Origin: Pseudoalteromonas sp. H71
GTDB lineage: Bacteria > Pseudomonadota > Gammaproteobacteria > Enterobacterales > Alteromonadaceae
Length of the DNA stretch: 63,670 nt
Reading direction: 5' to 3'
NCBI RefSeq assembly: GCF_001468485.1
Contig: NZ_LODI01000001.1
Span: forward strand, 179,424-243,093
The notes beneath the pieces were generated by a model, which worked only from the letters and a program-made list of their open reading frames with translations, was not told where the DNA came from and searched no databases. Below are positions 28,711 to 38,184 of this stretch, one piece after another (within the stretch, counting starts at the first letter, position 1; the number at the start of each line of letters is the position of its first letter). Position numbers and translations under genes: made by a program.

Positions 28711-30594
28711 ATGCCAGGCCTTTATAACCAGCAATACACTACCTTTAAGCAAAATCCAGCTCAGTTTTGGCTTGAACAAAGCAAAAGCATACCGTGGTAT
28801 AAAACGCCAAAACAAGCCTACACAAAAGATAACGACGGCCTTTACCATTGGTTTAGTGATGGACAACTAAATAGCAGCTTTTTAGCCCTAGACCAGCATA
28901 TTATTACAGGCTTTGGCGAACAAACTGCACTGATTTACGACTCACCTGTCACCAATACAAAGCAAATTTATACTTACAACCAACTACAACATCAAGTGGC
29001 TAAGTTTGCAGGTGTAATGAAATCATACGGTGTACAAAAAGGTGACCGCGTAGTGATTTACATGCCTATGATCCCACAAGCTGTTATTGGTATGTTAGCT
29101 TGCGCTCGCTTGGGCGCTATACACTCAGTGGTGTTTGGCGGCTTTGCTGCGCACGAACTAGCTGTGCGTATCGACGATGCTAAACCTAAACTGATACTTA
29201 GTGCTTCTTGCGGTGTAGAGGTCGATAGCATCATTGAATACAAACCACTGATTGATAACGCCATAGAACTTGCCAATCACAAAATAAATCACTGTATTAT
29301 TTACCAGCGTGAACAGGTCACTGCAACCATGGTGAAAGTGCGCGATATAGATTGGATGCATGCCATGCAAACAGCACAAGCAGCCGACCCAATACCAGTA
29401 AATGGTGACGACCCGCTTTATATTTTATATACATCAGGTACCACAGGTACTCCCAAAGGCGTTGTGCGTGAAAATGGCGGGCACGCCGTTGCAATGAACT
29501 ACAGCATGAAAACAGTTTATGGTATGGAGCCTGGAGAGGTGTTTTGGGCGGCATCAGATATTGGCTGGGTAGTTGGGCACTCTTATATTGTGTATGCACC
29601 ATTAATGTACCGATGTGCAACCGTTTTGTATGAAGGAAAACCTGTTCGCACTCCCGATGCCAGCGCTTTCTGGCGTGTAGTTGAAGAATATAAAGTGAGT
29701 GCGTTATTTAGCGCACCCACTGCATTTAGAGCCATTAAAAAAGAAGATCCTAATGCTGAAGGCTTTAAAAAATATAATACCTCTAGCTTAAAGCGGTTGT
29801 TTTTAGCAGGCGAACGCCTCGATCCACCCACTTATCAATGGCTAAAAGAGAAAACTCAACTTCCGGTACTCGATCATTGGTGGCAAACCGAAACAGGCTG
29901 GGCGATTGCCTGTAATCCAGTAGGAATAGAAACATTAACAACCAAACCCGGCAGCTCAACCGTACCAACACCCGGGTTTGATGTTCGTATACTCGACATG
30001 AACGGTAATGAATGCGCCGCTAACGAACAAGGGGCTGTAGTTATAAAGCTTCCTTTACCGCCCGGATGCTTACCCACTATTTGGCAAGATAAAGCCCGAT
30101 TTAAAGCCAGTTATTTAAGTGAATACGAGGGCTACTACCTCTCTGGAGATGGCGGTTATATAGATGAAGACGGCTACTTATTCATAATGGGCCGCACTGA
30201 TGACGTTATAAATGTTGCAGGCCACAGGCTTTCTACCGGCGAAATGGAAGAAATTGTAGCGGCTCATCCTGCGGTTGCCGAATGCGCTGTATTTGGTGTA
30301 AACGACCCACTAAAAGGCCAGCTCCCAATGGGCATGATTGTACTTAAAAATGACTTCACAGGGTCAAGCCAAGAAGTCGAAAAAGCACTTGTTGCCTCCG
30401 TGCGTAATCAAATTGGCGCCATTGCATGTTTAAAAAATATAGTTAGCGTAGAGCGCTTACCTAAAACTCGTTCCGGAAAAATACTACGTAAAAATTTACG
30501 TCAACTTATAGATGGCGACGAACTACAAATCCCTTCAACCATAGACGACGCCGGTATTTTTGATGAAATAAACCAACAACTCACTATGCGTTAG
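28711..30594 (+). CDS. prpE: Acyl-CoA synthetase, propionyl-CoA synthetase type
   Basis: A 627-residue enzyme of the acetyl/propionyl-CoA synthetase family, which activates a short fatty acid with ATP and CoA. The motifs are YILYTSGTTGTPKGVVREN (P-loop-like A3), the ATP/adenylate motif WWQTETGWAIACNP, SGDGGYIDEDGYLFIMGRTDD (A7-A8), and LPKTRSGKILRKNLRQ with the catalytic Lys that can be acetylated. The start MPGLYNQQY and the sequence GGHAVAMNYSMKTVYGMEPG match PrpE rather than Acs. AGGAG lies before the ATG. No prp cluster lies beside it. Confidence 0.88.
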   Translation: MPGLYNQQYTTFKQNPAQFWLEQSKSIPWYKTPKQAYTKDNDGLYHWFSDGQLNSSFLALDQHIITGFGEQTALIYDSPVTNTKQIYTYNQLQHQVAKFAGVMKSYGVQKGDRVVIYMPMIPQAVIGMLACARLGAIHSVVFGGFAAHELAVRIDDAKPKLILSASCGVEVDSIIEYKPLIDNAIELANHKINHCIIYQREQVTATMVKVRDIDWMHAMQTAQAADPIPVNGDDPLYILYTSGTTGTPKGVVRENGGHAVAMNYSMKTVYGMEPGEVFWAASDIGWVVGHSYIVYAPLMYRCATVLYEGKPVRTPDASAFWRVVEEYKVSALFSAPTAFRAIKKEDPNAEGFKKYNTSSLKRLFLAGERLDPPTYQWLKEKTQLPVLDHWWQTETGWAIACNPVGIETLTTKPGSSTVPTPGFDVRILDMNGNECAANEQGAVVIKLPLPPGCLPTIWQDKARFKASYLSEYEGYYLSGDGGYIDEDGYLFIMGRTDDVINVAGHRLSTGEMEEIVAAHPAVAECAVFGVNDPLKGQLPMGMIVLKNDFTGSSQEVEKALVASVRNQIGAIACLKNIVSVERLPKTRSGKILRKNLRQLIDGDELQIPSTIDDAGIFDEINQQLTMR

Positions 30595-30605
30595 TCCAAC
30601 CAAAC

Positions 30606-30642
30606 AAAGCCACTTTATAATTAATAAAAAAGTGGCTTTTAC
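30606..30642 (+). terminator. Rho-independent terminator of the acyl-CoA synthetase gene
   Basis: Stem AAAGCCACTT (30606-30615) with AAGTGGCTTT (30630-30639); the loop is 14 bases and the downstream T tract is short. Confidence 0.72.
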
Positions 30643-30734
30643 ATTTACGCCCCCCTAACCAGTGCATACGTATTCACATTGGATTAACAATGATAGATTG
30701 TAATAGTGTACTTTTTGTATGCTAAGGCGCCACC

Positions 30735-31682
30735 ATGAAATTAATTGCTTTACTGTTTAGCTTATCAATATTTGTAGTGCATACCTGCTATGCAAGCACA
30801 GCTAACGTGCAAGTAAGCAAAGGCCACATTGAAGTAATCGACAATATAGAATCACAGTTTGTAAAAAACCGTTTTTTAAATGTTTGGCTACCACCAGGTT
30901 ACAACAAAAACACCAACTACGATGTGCTCTACATGCACGATGGCCGCATGCTATTTGATGCCAACAGCACATGGAACAAGCAAGAATGGCGCGTAGATGA
31001 AGTAGCTGGCACATTAATAGAGTAAGGCAAAGTGCGTCCGTTTATTGTGGTCGGCATTCCAAACGCCGTAGAAAACCGCCACAGAGAATACTACCCACAA
31101 AAACCGTTTGAGGCCCTAAGCAAGCAAAAGCAAAGCGCCCTTTCCCAGTTAGAAAAATACCCAGGCCATAAACTATTTGCCTCTAACGTATACTCAGATA
31201 ACTACTCACGTTTTTTAGTTAAAGAAGTTATTCCTTACATAGAGTCTAACTACAACGTAAACAAAGGCGCGCAGTACCGTTATATTGGTGGTTCTAGCAT
31301 GAGTGGGCTTATATCGTGGTACACACTACTTAATTACCCTAACGAATTTGCGGGTGCTATTAGTATGTCGACCCATTGGCCAGGTATTTTTAGCCACGAC
31401 GACGAAGTAATTGCACAATTTAAACAGTACATTGCCAACAACATCGCAAAGCTAAGTAACCAAAAGGTTTATTTTGATTATGGCGACAGCACCTTAGATG
31501 CCATGTACCCTAAGTTACAAGCGCAAATTGATGATTTATTTATGGCGCATAAATACCCAGCAAAGTTATGGCAAAGCCAATACTTCCCAGGGGAAGATCA
31601 TACCGAAAACGCGTGGGCAAAACGCCTACATATTCCGCTTGAGTTTATGTTTAGAAAAACCACACAGGCTAAGGCCGAGTAA
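30735..31682 (+). pseudogene. Secreted esterase (alpha/beta hydrolase), broken by an in-frame TAA
   Basis: The frame is open from the ATG at 30735 (signal peptide LIALLFSLSIFVVHTCYAST, then FLNVWLPPGYNKNTNYDVLYMHDG) to a TAA at 31023-31025, and continues in the same frame to 31682 with RPFIVVGIPNAVENRHREYY, VIPYIESNYNVNKG, the nucleophile segment YIGGSSMSGLISWY and the His of PGEDHTENAW. The two parts make one typical putative-esterase (esterase D-like) fold only when joined, so the stop is probably a point change in a once-intact gene. The catalytic Ser and His are behind the stop and the signal peptide before it. A GTG at 31032 could restart translation but would lack export. AAGGCG precedes the first ATG. 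Confidence 0.8.
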
Positions 31683-31717
31683 TCATTTACAAGTATTATC
31701 CTATCAGTAATAACAAA

Positions 31718-31752
31718 AAAGCGGCTTAACCTTCATTGCGTTAAGCCGCTTT
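31718..31752 (+). terminator. Rho-independent terminator after the broken esterase
   Basis: A 13-base stem, AAAGCGGCTTAAC (31718-31730), pairs with GTTAAGCCGCTTT (31740-31752), then ATTAATAA. Confidence 0.78.
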
Positions 31753-31780
31753 ATTAATAACTTTTAAACCGTTTTAAAAC

Positions 31781-31810
31781 GTAGGTCGCAAGCGCAGCGC
31801 CATCCGACAA
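31781..31810. repeat. REP-like palindromic sequence
   Basis: GTAGGTCGCAAGCGCAGCGC followed by CATCCGACAA resembles extragenic palindromes of gammaproteobacteria, which have the form GTAGGTCGG...CCGACAA. GC content is higher than in the surroundings. A second copy was not found in this window. Confidence 0.4.
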
Positions 31811-31836
31811 TTAACGGCGCTTAAAGCTCATTAGGC

Positions 31837-32181
31837 TTACCAAGCATTCATAGGAACCTCTAAAGGAACTTGGCTACCATCCTCATTTTCTAAAACTAAC
31901 TGTAAGATATCTCCTGACTCCTTGCGCATTAATTTTTTTGCTTTACTGGCAGGGCAGCCCGGAATTTTACAGCCTTCTATAGAAATAATTTTTTGCCCTG
32001 CAACAATCCCTGCTTTTTCAGCGGGAGAATTAGGCTCTACTTTTTCAATAATAAATGACATTACTTTTGGGCTAAAAAAGCCATCCGCCCCAACGTTCCC
32101 TACAACTCCAAGCTTCACTTCTTCTGCTGCCAAGGCATTAAAAGAAATAATTGCTATTAAAATAATTATAATTTTGAACAT
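31837..32181 (-). CDS. Small secreted PDZ-domain protein
   Basis: A 114-residue protein with a signal peptide (FKIIIILIAIISFNALAAEE) and one PDZ domain: KLGVVGNVGADGFFSPKVMSFIIEKVEPNSPAEKAGIVAGQKIISIEG. Two Cys (CKIPGC) may form a disulfide. Free PDZ domains bind C-terminal or unfolded segments of a partner, which is unknown. I place the start at the ATG at 32181; a GTG four codons upstream lacks proper spacing. The upstream minus-strand gene at 32259 may be in the same operon. Confidence 0.75.
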   Translation of the reverse strand: MFKIIIILIAIISFNALAAEEVKLGVVGNVGADGFFSPKVMSFIIEKVEPNSPAEKAGIVAGQKIISIEGCKIPGCPASKAKKLMRKESGDILQLVLENEDGSQVPLEVPMNAW

Positions 32182-32258
32182 AAGAATAAACACTCCCTGT
32201 TAGCCAACACTAAATATGTTGGTATCGTTTTTTGTATTGTTTGCTAAATATATGACTA

Positions 32259-32717
32259 TTAATCATTCTCTGGGTCGCCGGGTTTGTTATATCGCTCTTT
32301 GAATGACTCATAGTCTTCGCTTTCAAGTAATAAAACATTTTGTAAAGTATAACGAACCGCACCGTATGTAAAATCAGCTGATACTGAAACACCTTCCCCT
32401 ATTTCAAAATCAGAACGATTAAATCCGCTAATTTCGGACTTGTTTATAGCAGAACACAACGAAGCTAACTTCTTTGGCCCACTATTAATACTTATGCATA
32501 ACTCAGTTATTGATTGGCCTTGCTGATCAACTTCGGGATACATTAGTACTACCCAGCTATCGTCCAAATTTTCACTATTTCCATCAACTAGTCGATGAAT
32601 GTGTAATTTGTTTGCTTGATCTGAGCTCAGTACATTTTCAGAAATAATAAGCGATGTGTTTTCAGCACTACATACCCAAAATGGGCAAAGTAATATAAAA
32701 ACTAAAAGTATCTGCAT
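32259..32717 (-). CDS. Secreted protein of unknown function
   Basis: A 152-residue protein with a signal peptide (MQILLVFILLCPFWVCSAEN). The mature part includes HIHRLVDGNSENLDDSWVVL and a Cys pair (ELCISINS, LASLCSAI) that could form a disulfide. I do not recognise the family. The ATG at 32717 has AGGAA before it; a TTG at 32750 is also in frame. The PDZ gene follows 77 bases after the stop, in the same direction. Confidence 0.6.
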   Translation of the reverse strand: MQILLVFILLCPFWVCSAENTSLIISENVLSSDQANKLHIHRLVDGNSENLDDSWVVLMYPEVDQQGQSITELCISINSGPKKLASLCSAINKSEISGFNRSDFEIGEGVSVSADFTYGAVRYTLQNVLLLESEDYESFKERYNKPGDPEND

Positions 32718-32761
32718 ACATTTCCTAAATAAAACATTAAATAATCGCAACTAGTTTGTAA

Positions 32762-33397
32762 TTGATTGCCCTGATTACTATAGAGCAATTTCCCATTCCC
32801 AGCTTTACAGTCTACCGTCGCATACTATTTAATCAAAATGCTTTTAACAGTAATACCCTAACTTCAAAGCAAATGGCAAAAGCCTTAGTTGCGTTTGAGC
32901 GAACATTAGCCGCGCCAAATAGTCGCTATAAAACGTTTTTAACGCAGCTTAATAAAAACCCACAACACGCAATTAGTAGCTTAAGCGATAGTGAGCTAAA
33001 TGGCCTGCACCTATTTAGAACTAAAGCTAAATGCATGACCTGCCATAACGGTGCACTACTGAGTGACAATCAATTTCATGGCACTGGGCTACATTACTAT
33101 GGTCGACACTTTGAAGATAAAGGCCGCTTTGATGCCACAAATACCCCTGATCACATAGGGCAATTTAGAACCCCCTCTTTACTAGGCTTAATGCAAACAT
33201 TTCCGTGGATGCACAATGGCTTATTTGAAGATTTAGCAGGCATTGTGAGTATGTATAACCATGGTGGGGCTAGACCAAAGCCACGGAAAAACCAACTAAA
33301 CGACCCGCATTTCCCTAAAACCACCAACCTGCTTATTAAGCTTAATTTAACCAAGCAAGAACAAGCCGACCTAGTCACATTTTTACGGACTTTATAA
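32762..33397 (+). pseudogene. 5'-truncated di-heme cytochrome c peroxidase (MauG/CcpA type)
   Basis: Only the C-terminal half of a bacterial di-heme peroxidase is present. From about residue 18 the match is strong: ILFNQNAFNSNTL, KALVAFERTLAAPNSRYKTFL, one heme c site CMTCHNG, FRTPSLLGLMQTFPWMHNG and DLVTFLRTL. The N-terminal domain with signal peptide and first CXXCH is missing, and no trace of it is seen upstream, where a minus-strand gene stands. There is no ribosome binding site and only a TTG start. It is probably a gene remnant left after a deletion. Confidence 0.8.
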
Positions 33398-33574
33398 AAG
33401 CAGCCTTTGAACAAGAATTTTGAATTTAATGATACACGGTGAAAACTAACAGAACATTTTTCACCGTATGGGCTTATTTAAGGAAAACAGTGATGATAAA
33501 TATAGGCTCAATAAAATTTTACCTCTATAATGATAACTAAATGTAAATTATTATTTAAAAATCAAGGTCTAAAT

Positions 33575-34654
33575 ATGTTTGTTTTAAGTTCAACCTACTC
33601 GATATTGAAAAACGAAAATGACCAACTAAAAAAAGAAATTGAGAGTTTACGCAATAAAAATACATCGTTAATTAGTGAAAATACATCACTCATTGAAGAG
33701 CTTAACAATCCTAATAGTAATGAAGATCATAGTTTCACTCACTCTTTACTATTGAGTTCAATTAATGGTGTTAATCAAATTGATGAAATAAGACAAACCG
33801 TACTGGGCTCTTACACCAAAATTGATGAAGAAAACAAAGTAAGCGATAAAATTAATACCCTGCTCGAAAAATCAAATAGTTCACTCAATCATATTGTTAA
33901 AGAAATGGATTTAATGACAAACAAAATGGGTAGCATGACTGAAAACATTTCAGGCTTAGCCAGCATGGCTGGAAAAATTAGCACGTTTGTTTCGACCATT
34001 AGTAAAATATCTGATCAAACCAATTTACTAGCACTAAATGCTGCTATTGAAGCTGCACGAGCTGGTGAAGCAGGTCGAGGCTTTAGCGTTGTAGCAGACG
34101 AAGTAAGAGTATTGGCAACAAACACAAATAAATCGGCGCAAGAAGTAGCTGACCTTGTAAAAGAAATAATCAATAAAACAGACGAAACAGTGGTCTCTGT
34201 GGAAGGTATTAAAGAAAATAGTTCGCACTTAAGTGACAATTTTGATGCACTCAATACCGATTACACTTCAATTATTGATTTTTGCAACAATATGAAAAAC
34301 ACAATATCTCAAGCAGCGACCTTGTCATTTATACAAACCGTTAAACTTGACCATGTTGTGTGGAAAGGTGACGTATATGCTGTTGCAAATGGCCAAAGTA
34401 ATAAATCGATTAATGACTTTAGCGATCACACAATGTGCCGATTAGGTCAGTGGTATAGTTCAGAACAATCTGCTGAATTTAAACACACCAATGCGTTTAA
34501 ACAATTAGAAAACCCACATAGTGAAGTGCATAAAAATGGTGTTGCGGCTCTGCGCTCTATTCAAAATGGCGATAAAGAATCTGCAATTAAGCATATTCAT
34601 AAAATGGAAGCTGCCAGCGAACGCGTAATGCATTTACTTGATGAGATTAGTTAA
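33575..34654 (+). CDS. Cytoplasmic methyl-accepting chemotaxis protein with CZB zinc-binding domain
   Basis: A 359-residue receptor with no transmembrane helix. An N-terminal coiled coil ([20 protein letters not shown]) leads to the MA signalling domain with the highly conserved tip ([20 protein letters not shown], then [17 protein letters not shown]). The last ~110 residues form a CZB domain: [31 protein letters not shown], the His/Cys residues that bind zinc. Such receptors sense zinc or hypochlorous acid. The ATG at 33575 follows AAGGT; an upstream in-frame ATG at 33530 lacks a ribosome binding site. It is a lone gene. Confidence 0.9.
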   Translation: MFVLSSTYSILKNENDQLKKEIESLRNKNTSLISENTSLIEELNNPNSNEDHSFTHSLLLSSINGVNQIDEIRQTVLGSYTKIDEENKVSDKINTLLEKSNSSLNHIVKEMDLMTNKMGSMTENISGLASMAGKISTFVSTISKISDQTNLLALNAAIEAARAGEAGRGFSVVADEVRVLATNTNKSAQEVADLVKEIINKTDETVVSVEGIKENSSHLSDNFDALNTDYTSIIDFCNNMKNTISQAATLSFIQTVKLDHVVWKGDVYAVANGQSNKSINDFSDHTMCRLGQWYSSEQSAEFKHTNAFKQLENPHSEVHKNGVAALRSIQNGDKESAIKHIHKMEAASERVMHLLDEIS

Positions 34655-34676
34655 CCACAGCTAAACAATAACGAAC

Positions 34677-34709
34677 AAACTATTAAAATCATCTAAATTT
34701 TAATAGTTT
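34677..34709 (+). terminator. AT-rich hairpin, possible terminator
   Basis: AAACTATTAAAAT (34677-34689) pairs with ATTTTAATAGTTT (34697-34709) shortly after the receptor gene. Stem is AT-rich, so termination strength is unsure. Confidence 0.5.
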
Positions 34710-34930
34710 GGCTCAAAAAGCCAGCCTTTAAATTTATCCTATTCTCTTTATCATCGCATACGCATTATTATTTAAAGCGCCCTGTTTAAAATTGTAATAA
34801 ACGGTAAGAAACTGTGTGGTCTACGTAAAGCATTGTAAAGGGAACGCCAAAAAGTAAGTAGGTCAGTTAATGTTCAGTTTCAAGGGGTAATATTAAGTCT
34901 AGTTATGTAACAACATAAACGAGGCACACT

Positions 34931-35692
34931 ATGAAACTTTCCTTTTTACTACCGGGCATAATTGCCATTGGCGCGCTTTCAAGCCCAGCTATTTCAGCAC
35001 CCAACGAGCGAGAAAACCATATAAACTATAAGCGCGAAAATCCTAAACGCATTGAATATAAGCGCGATGAACGCCGCTATGAAAAAACGCTACGAATAGA
35101 GCAAAAAAAAGAAAAGCGTCAAGACCGCAAAAAAGAAAAAAACAAACAAAAAAAGAAGCAAGACAAGCGTAAACACTTACGTTACGACAACCATAAATAT
35201 AACTACCTAACTAATAGATATAAACCACGCTATTACAAAGAAAATAAATATATAAGGCACTTACCTAGAAGAAGTACTTCTATCTGGTTTAATGGAATTT
35301 CGTTTAGTTTTAATGACGGTATTTATTACCGAAAAGCTAAAAAAGGCTACCATACTGTAATGCCACCTCATGGGCTACGAATTAAAAAGCTTCCAAGACA
35401 TTATTCGCGTATTAAGCACCACAAATCCACGTATTATACTTATCAAAATGTTTACTATATTGCTGATAGAGGAGGCTATAAAGTCGTTGATAGACCAATA
35501 ATACAGCGCAACAAAGCAATTAAAATAGGCAATGCTTACGATTACAGTTTGGGACAAATTTATGATGAGTTACCAACCTCAGCTGAGCCTATTACTATAA
35601 ATTCTCAGCAGTATTTTAAATACAATGACATTTATTTTTTACCACAAATAAGTGGTGATGAAATAAAGTATTTAGCAATAAGTTTGGGCTGA
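34931..35692 (+). CDS. Secreted DUF6515-like protein with a very basic linker
   Basis: A 253-residue protein with a signal peptide (FLLPGIIAIGALSSPAISAP). Residues 25-80 are extremely rich in Lys, Arg, Glu and Gln (KKEKRQDRKKEKNKQKKK). The second half has the DUF6515-type sequence with many Tyr: GISFSFNDGIYYRKAKKGYH, VMPPHGLRIKKLPRHYSRI, TYYTYQNVYYIADRGGYKVV. The function of this family is not known. The charged stretch might bind nucleic acid, polyanions or the cell wall. GAGG lies before the ATG. It is a lone gene. Confidence 0.75.
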   Translation: MKLSFLLPGIIAIGALSSPAISAPNERENHINYKRENPKRIEYKRDERRYEKTLRIEQKKEKRQDRKKEKNKQKKKQDKRKHLRYDNHKYNYLTNRYKPRYYKENKYIRHLPRRSTSIWFNGISFSFNDGIYYRKAKKGYHTVMPPHGLRIKKLPRHYSRIKHHKSTYYTYQNVYYIADRGGYKVVDRPIIQRNKAIKIGNAYDYSLGQIYDELPTSAEPITINSQQYFKYNDIYFLPQISGDEIKYLAISLG

Positions 35693-35918
35693 ATATTCTT
35701 TAGCTACTTAACCTGCCGCAGGTAAAGTAGCACCTTATTAATATTGATTTGCGTAATCCCCTTGTGCAATTTTTATTATGAAATACCCGCGACTAATAAA
35801 TATACAGCGTTTATTTAGTGAACAATTTTAATTTTAGCTCCGTATCTATGTTTAATATTTGTAAATAAAGCATTTATGACCTAAACCTAAATAGAGGCTT
35901 TATAGAGGAGCTCCACTT

Positions 35919-36698
35919 ATGCCTACAACAAAAACAATTGATAAAAATACCGAATTTGCCCGCTGTATAGAATGCAACAAAGTAGATACGTTCGCTGCTT
36001 TTCATTGGTTGGCACTTGCGTTTAAAGATATGACCAGCGCACCATTACTCACTGTGATTTATGGTCTAGTGTTTAGTATTATTCCTGCTGCTATTATTTA
36101 CTCTGCATTTTTTGCACAAAGCGTATTTGTAATATTACCCGCCACCGTTGCGTTTGTATTAATTGGACCCGCTTTTGCAGCTGGCCTATACGACGTAGCA
36201 TGGGAACTTGAAAAAGGTCACAAACCAACGTTAAAACATTCACTAAAATCAATGTTTAGAAATCCTGTTGGTGAATGGGGCTTTGCAATATTATTACTTG
36301 TAATAATGATAGCATGGATGCGCATTGCCGCTCTTGTTCACGCTTTGTACCCTAACTACGCTAACCCAACATTTGAAGAACTGTCAGCATTTTTAACGCT
36401 CGGGACAATTGCAGGTGGGGTTTTACTTGTGTCTGTTTTCTCTGTATCGGCTTTCACACCACAAATAATGATGGAAAGACGTGTGGACATAATGACAGCT
36501 ATAGTTTCATCTATTAACGCCGTGAAAAATAACTTTGCGCCGATGGTTGTTTGGTCAATATGTATTTTTCTGCTGGTTGCGCTTGGGTTTGTAACTGGTG
36601 CTGTTGGGTTTATTGTAATTATGCCACTACTTAGCTACGCAAGCTGGCATGCATACATTGCAGTAATCAAAACTAAAAAAGCCAGAAAATACGAATAA
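35919..36698 (+). CDS. DUF2189 domain-containing membrane protein
   Basis: A 259-residue inner-membrane protein with several helices and the DUF2189 start AAFHWLALAFKDMTSAPLLTVIYGLVFSIIP. The family has unknown function and is often found beside respiratory genes; here it is alone. GAGGAG lies well placed before the ATG. Confidence 0.83.
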   Translation: MPTTKTIDKNTEFARCIECNKVDTFAAFHWLALAFKDMTSAPLLTVIYGLVFSIIPAAIIYSAFFAQSVFVILPATVAFVLIGPAFAAGLYDVAWELEKGHKPTLKHSLKSMFRNPVGEWGFAILLLVIMIAWMRIAALVHALYPNYANPTFEELSAFLTLGTIAGGVLLVSVFSVSAFTPQIMMERRVDIMTAIVSSINAVKNNFAPMVVWSICIFLLVALGFVTGAVGFIVIMPLLSYASWHAYIAVIKTKKARKYE

Positions 36699-36718
36699 TA
36701 AACAAACTTTAACTTAAC

Positions 36719-36755
36719 TTGTGCCACAATCTAGTTAATCTATCTTGTGGCACAA
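36719..36755 (+). terminator. Inverted repeat after the DUF2189 gene
   Basis: TTGTGCCACAA (36719-36729) pairs with TTGTGGCACAA (36745-36755). Each arm is itself a near-palindrome and the 15-base loop has no T tract, so it may be a terminator or a protein-binding site. Confidence 0.45.
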
Positions 36756-36900
36756 ATCATACTTTTCCACCCTACTCTCCATTAAAGTATCTCGATTTCT
36801 TAAAAAGTTGTAATCAAACATCCTTACTTTAGTAGCTATACTTTTTAGTGCCTGATAAGGTTATTGTTATTTTATTAAACACAGTCACTTGAGGCACCTA

Positions 36901-37263
36901 ATGGCAAACCAATTTAACGTTCTCGATACGCGGTTACAGTTATGTTGCGGAAATGGCGGGTATACTCGCGAGGGTTTTTGCTATGTACCGGATTCTGATC
37001 GCGGTAATCATAGTGTGTGTGCAGTTATGACCGAGGAATTTTTACAGTTTTCGAAGTCACAAGGTAATGACCTAATAACGCCCAATCCACTTTACGATTT
37101 TAAAGGCTTAAAAGCGGGTGATAAGTGGTGTTTATGCGCGATAAGGTGGCTTCATGCGCAACAAGCAAACCTTGCGCCGCCAGTATTACTGGAGGCCACA
37201 AATAAGATGTCGCTTGAAGTAATACCGCTTGAGTTATTAAAGGCACATGAATACACCCGTTAA
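36901..37263 (+). CDS. DUF2237 family protein
   Basis: A 120-residue protein that follows the DUF2237 signature closely: NVLDTRLQLCC, GFCYVPDSDRGNHSVCAVMT, SKSQGNDLITPNPLYDFKGLKAGDKWCLCAIRW, PPVLLEATNKMSLEVIPLELLKAHE. Several Cys (LCCGN, GFCY, VCAV, WCLC) suggest metal or disulfide binding, but no function is known. The ATG at 36901 follows GAGG and the family starts here. Confidence 0.88.
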   Translation: MANQFNVLDTRLQLCCGNGGYTREGFCYVPDSDRGNHSVCAVMTEEFLQFSKSQGNDLITPNPLYDFKGLKAGDKWCLCAIRWLHAQQANLAPPVLLEATNKMSLEVIPLELLKAHEYTR

Positions 37264-37505
37264 AAATATTTTAGTTTAGTTTCAACAAATCTGTTTGGTC
37301 TGCAAATTTTACAAAAAAATGCAGACTTTTCATAACCACCTCATACTGTTAAAAAAACAAATCAAAAAAACAAAATGCAAACCATTGAATTTAAATAACT
37401 TTATTAAATTTAACTTCCGGCATATTGATTGCTTTATATAATTATCACGTATTTATTATGTAAAGGATTTACATAAAAATATTAAATAGTTAAGTAGGAG
37501 AAGTT

Positions 37506-38021
37506 ATGAGTAACACAAATAAGCAAGCTAAATTTACTGCACCAGGTATGAGTAATGAATCAGCTGATAAAACTATCGCAGCCCTAGAAAACCGTATGGT
37601 TGCACTTATAGACCTTCAATTAACACTAAAACATATTCATTGGAATGTTGTTGGCCCTAATTTTATAGGTGTACATGAAATGCTAGACCCGCAGGTTGAA
37701 GCTGTGCGTGAAATGACAGATACAATAGCCGAGCGTATTGCCACTTTAGGCGGCGTACCAGTAGGTACACCTAAGTCAATTGTAGACCGTCGTACATGGA
37801 ACGAATATTCACTAGGTAAAGGACTTGTTACCGAGCATTTAGGCGCGTTAGATAAGGTGTACAACGGCATTAATGCCGATCACCGTAAAGCCATCGAAAC
37901 GGTATCAGATTTAGATCCAGTATCTGAAGATATGCTAGTAAGCCAACTTGCTGACCTTGAGCAGTTTCAATGGTTTGTAAGAGCACACATCGAGTCATCT
38001 ACTGGTGAATTAACGCAATAA
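37506..38021 (+). CDS. dps: Dps-type DNA starvation/stress protection ferritin
   Basis: A 171-residue mini-ferritin. The ferroxidase center residues lie in LKHIHWNVVGPNFIGVHEMLDPQVEAVREMTDTIAERI, with H, D and E in the expected order. The N-terminal tail (SNTNKQAKFTAPG) is basic, as in DNA-binding Dps. The protein oxidises and stores iron and shields DNA under peroxide or starvation. TAGGAG precedes the ATG. A strong terminator follows; it is a single-gene unit. Confidence 0.94.
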   Translation: MSNTNKQAKFTAPGMSNESADKTIAALENRMVALIDLQLTLKHIHWNVVGPNFIGVHEMLDPQVEAVREMTDTIAERIATLGGVPVGTPKSIVDRRTWNEYSLGKGLVTEHLGALDKVYNGINADHRKAIETVSDLDPVSEDMLVSQLADLEQFQWFVRAHIESSTGELTQ

Positions 38022-38044
38022 TGCGTTTATTACGTAAATACCTC

Positions 38045-38070
38045 AGCCCAGCATTTTTGCTGGGCTTTTT
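38045..38070 (+). terminator. Rho-independent terminator of dps
   Basis: AGCCCAGCA (38045-38053) pairs with TGCTGGGCT (38058-38066) around TTTT, followed by TTTT. Confidence 0.9.
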
Positions 38071-38184
38071 GTTTAAATCATAAAACAAAATATCACTAAG
38101 ATATTTGAACCGTGCAAGAACTTGCGGCATATGAATCGACCTACTAGTATCAGTAAATAGTTCTTATTATTGGTACAAATTGGC

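Noticed and set aside
29318..29620. 100-codon open frame antisense to prpE
   Set aside because: It is fully covered by the acyl-CoA synthetase gene and the translation is Cys/His-rich without a family match.
31023..31025. Programmed readthrough or recoding at the esterase TAA
   Set aside because: No recoding element is visible and TAA is the least likely stop for recoding; a simple nonsense mutation explains it.
33436..33467. Inverted repeat ACGGTGAAAA...TTTTCACCGT between the peroxidase remnant and the MCP
   Set aside because: The 12-base loop and lack of a T tract make it a weak terminator; not enough support for a separate call.
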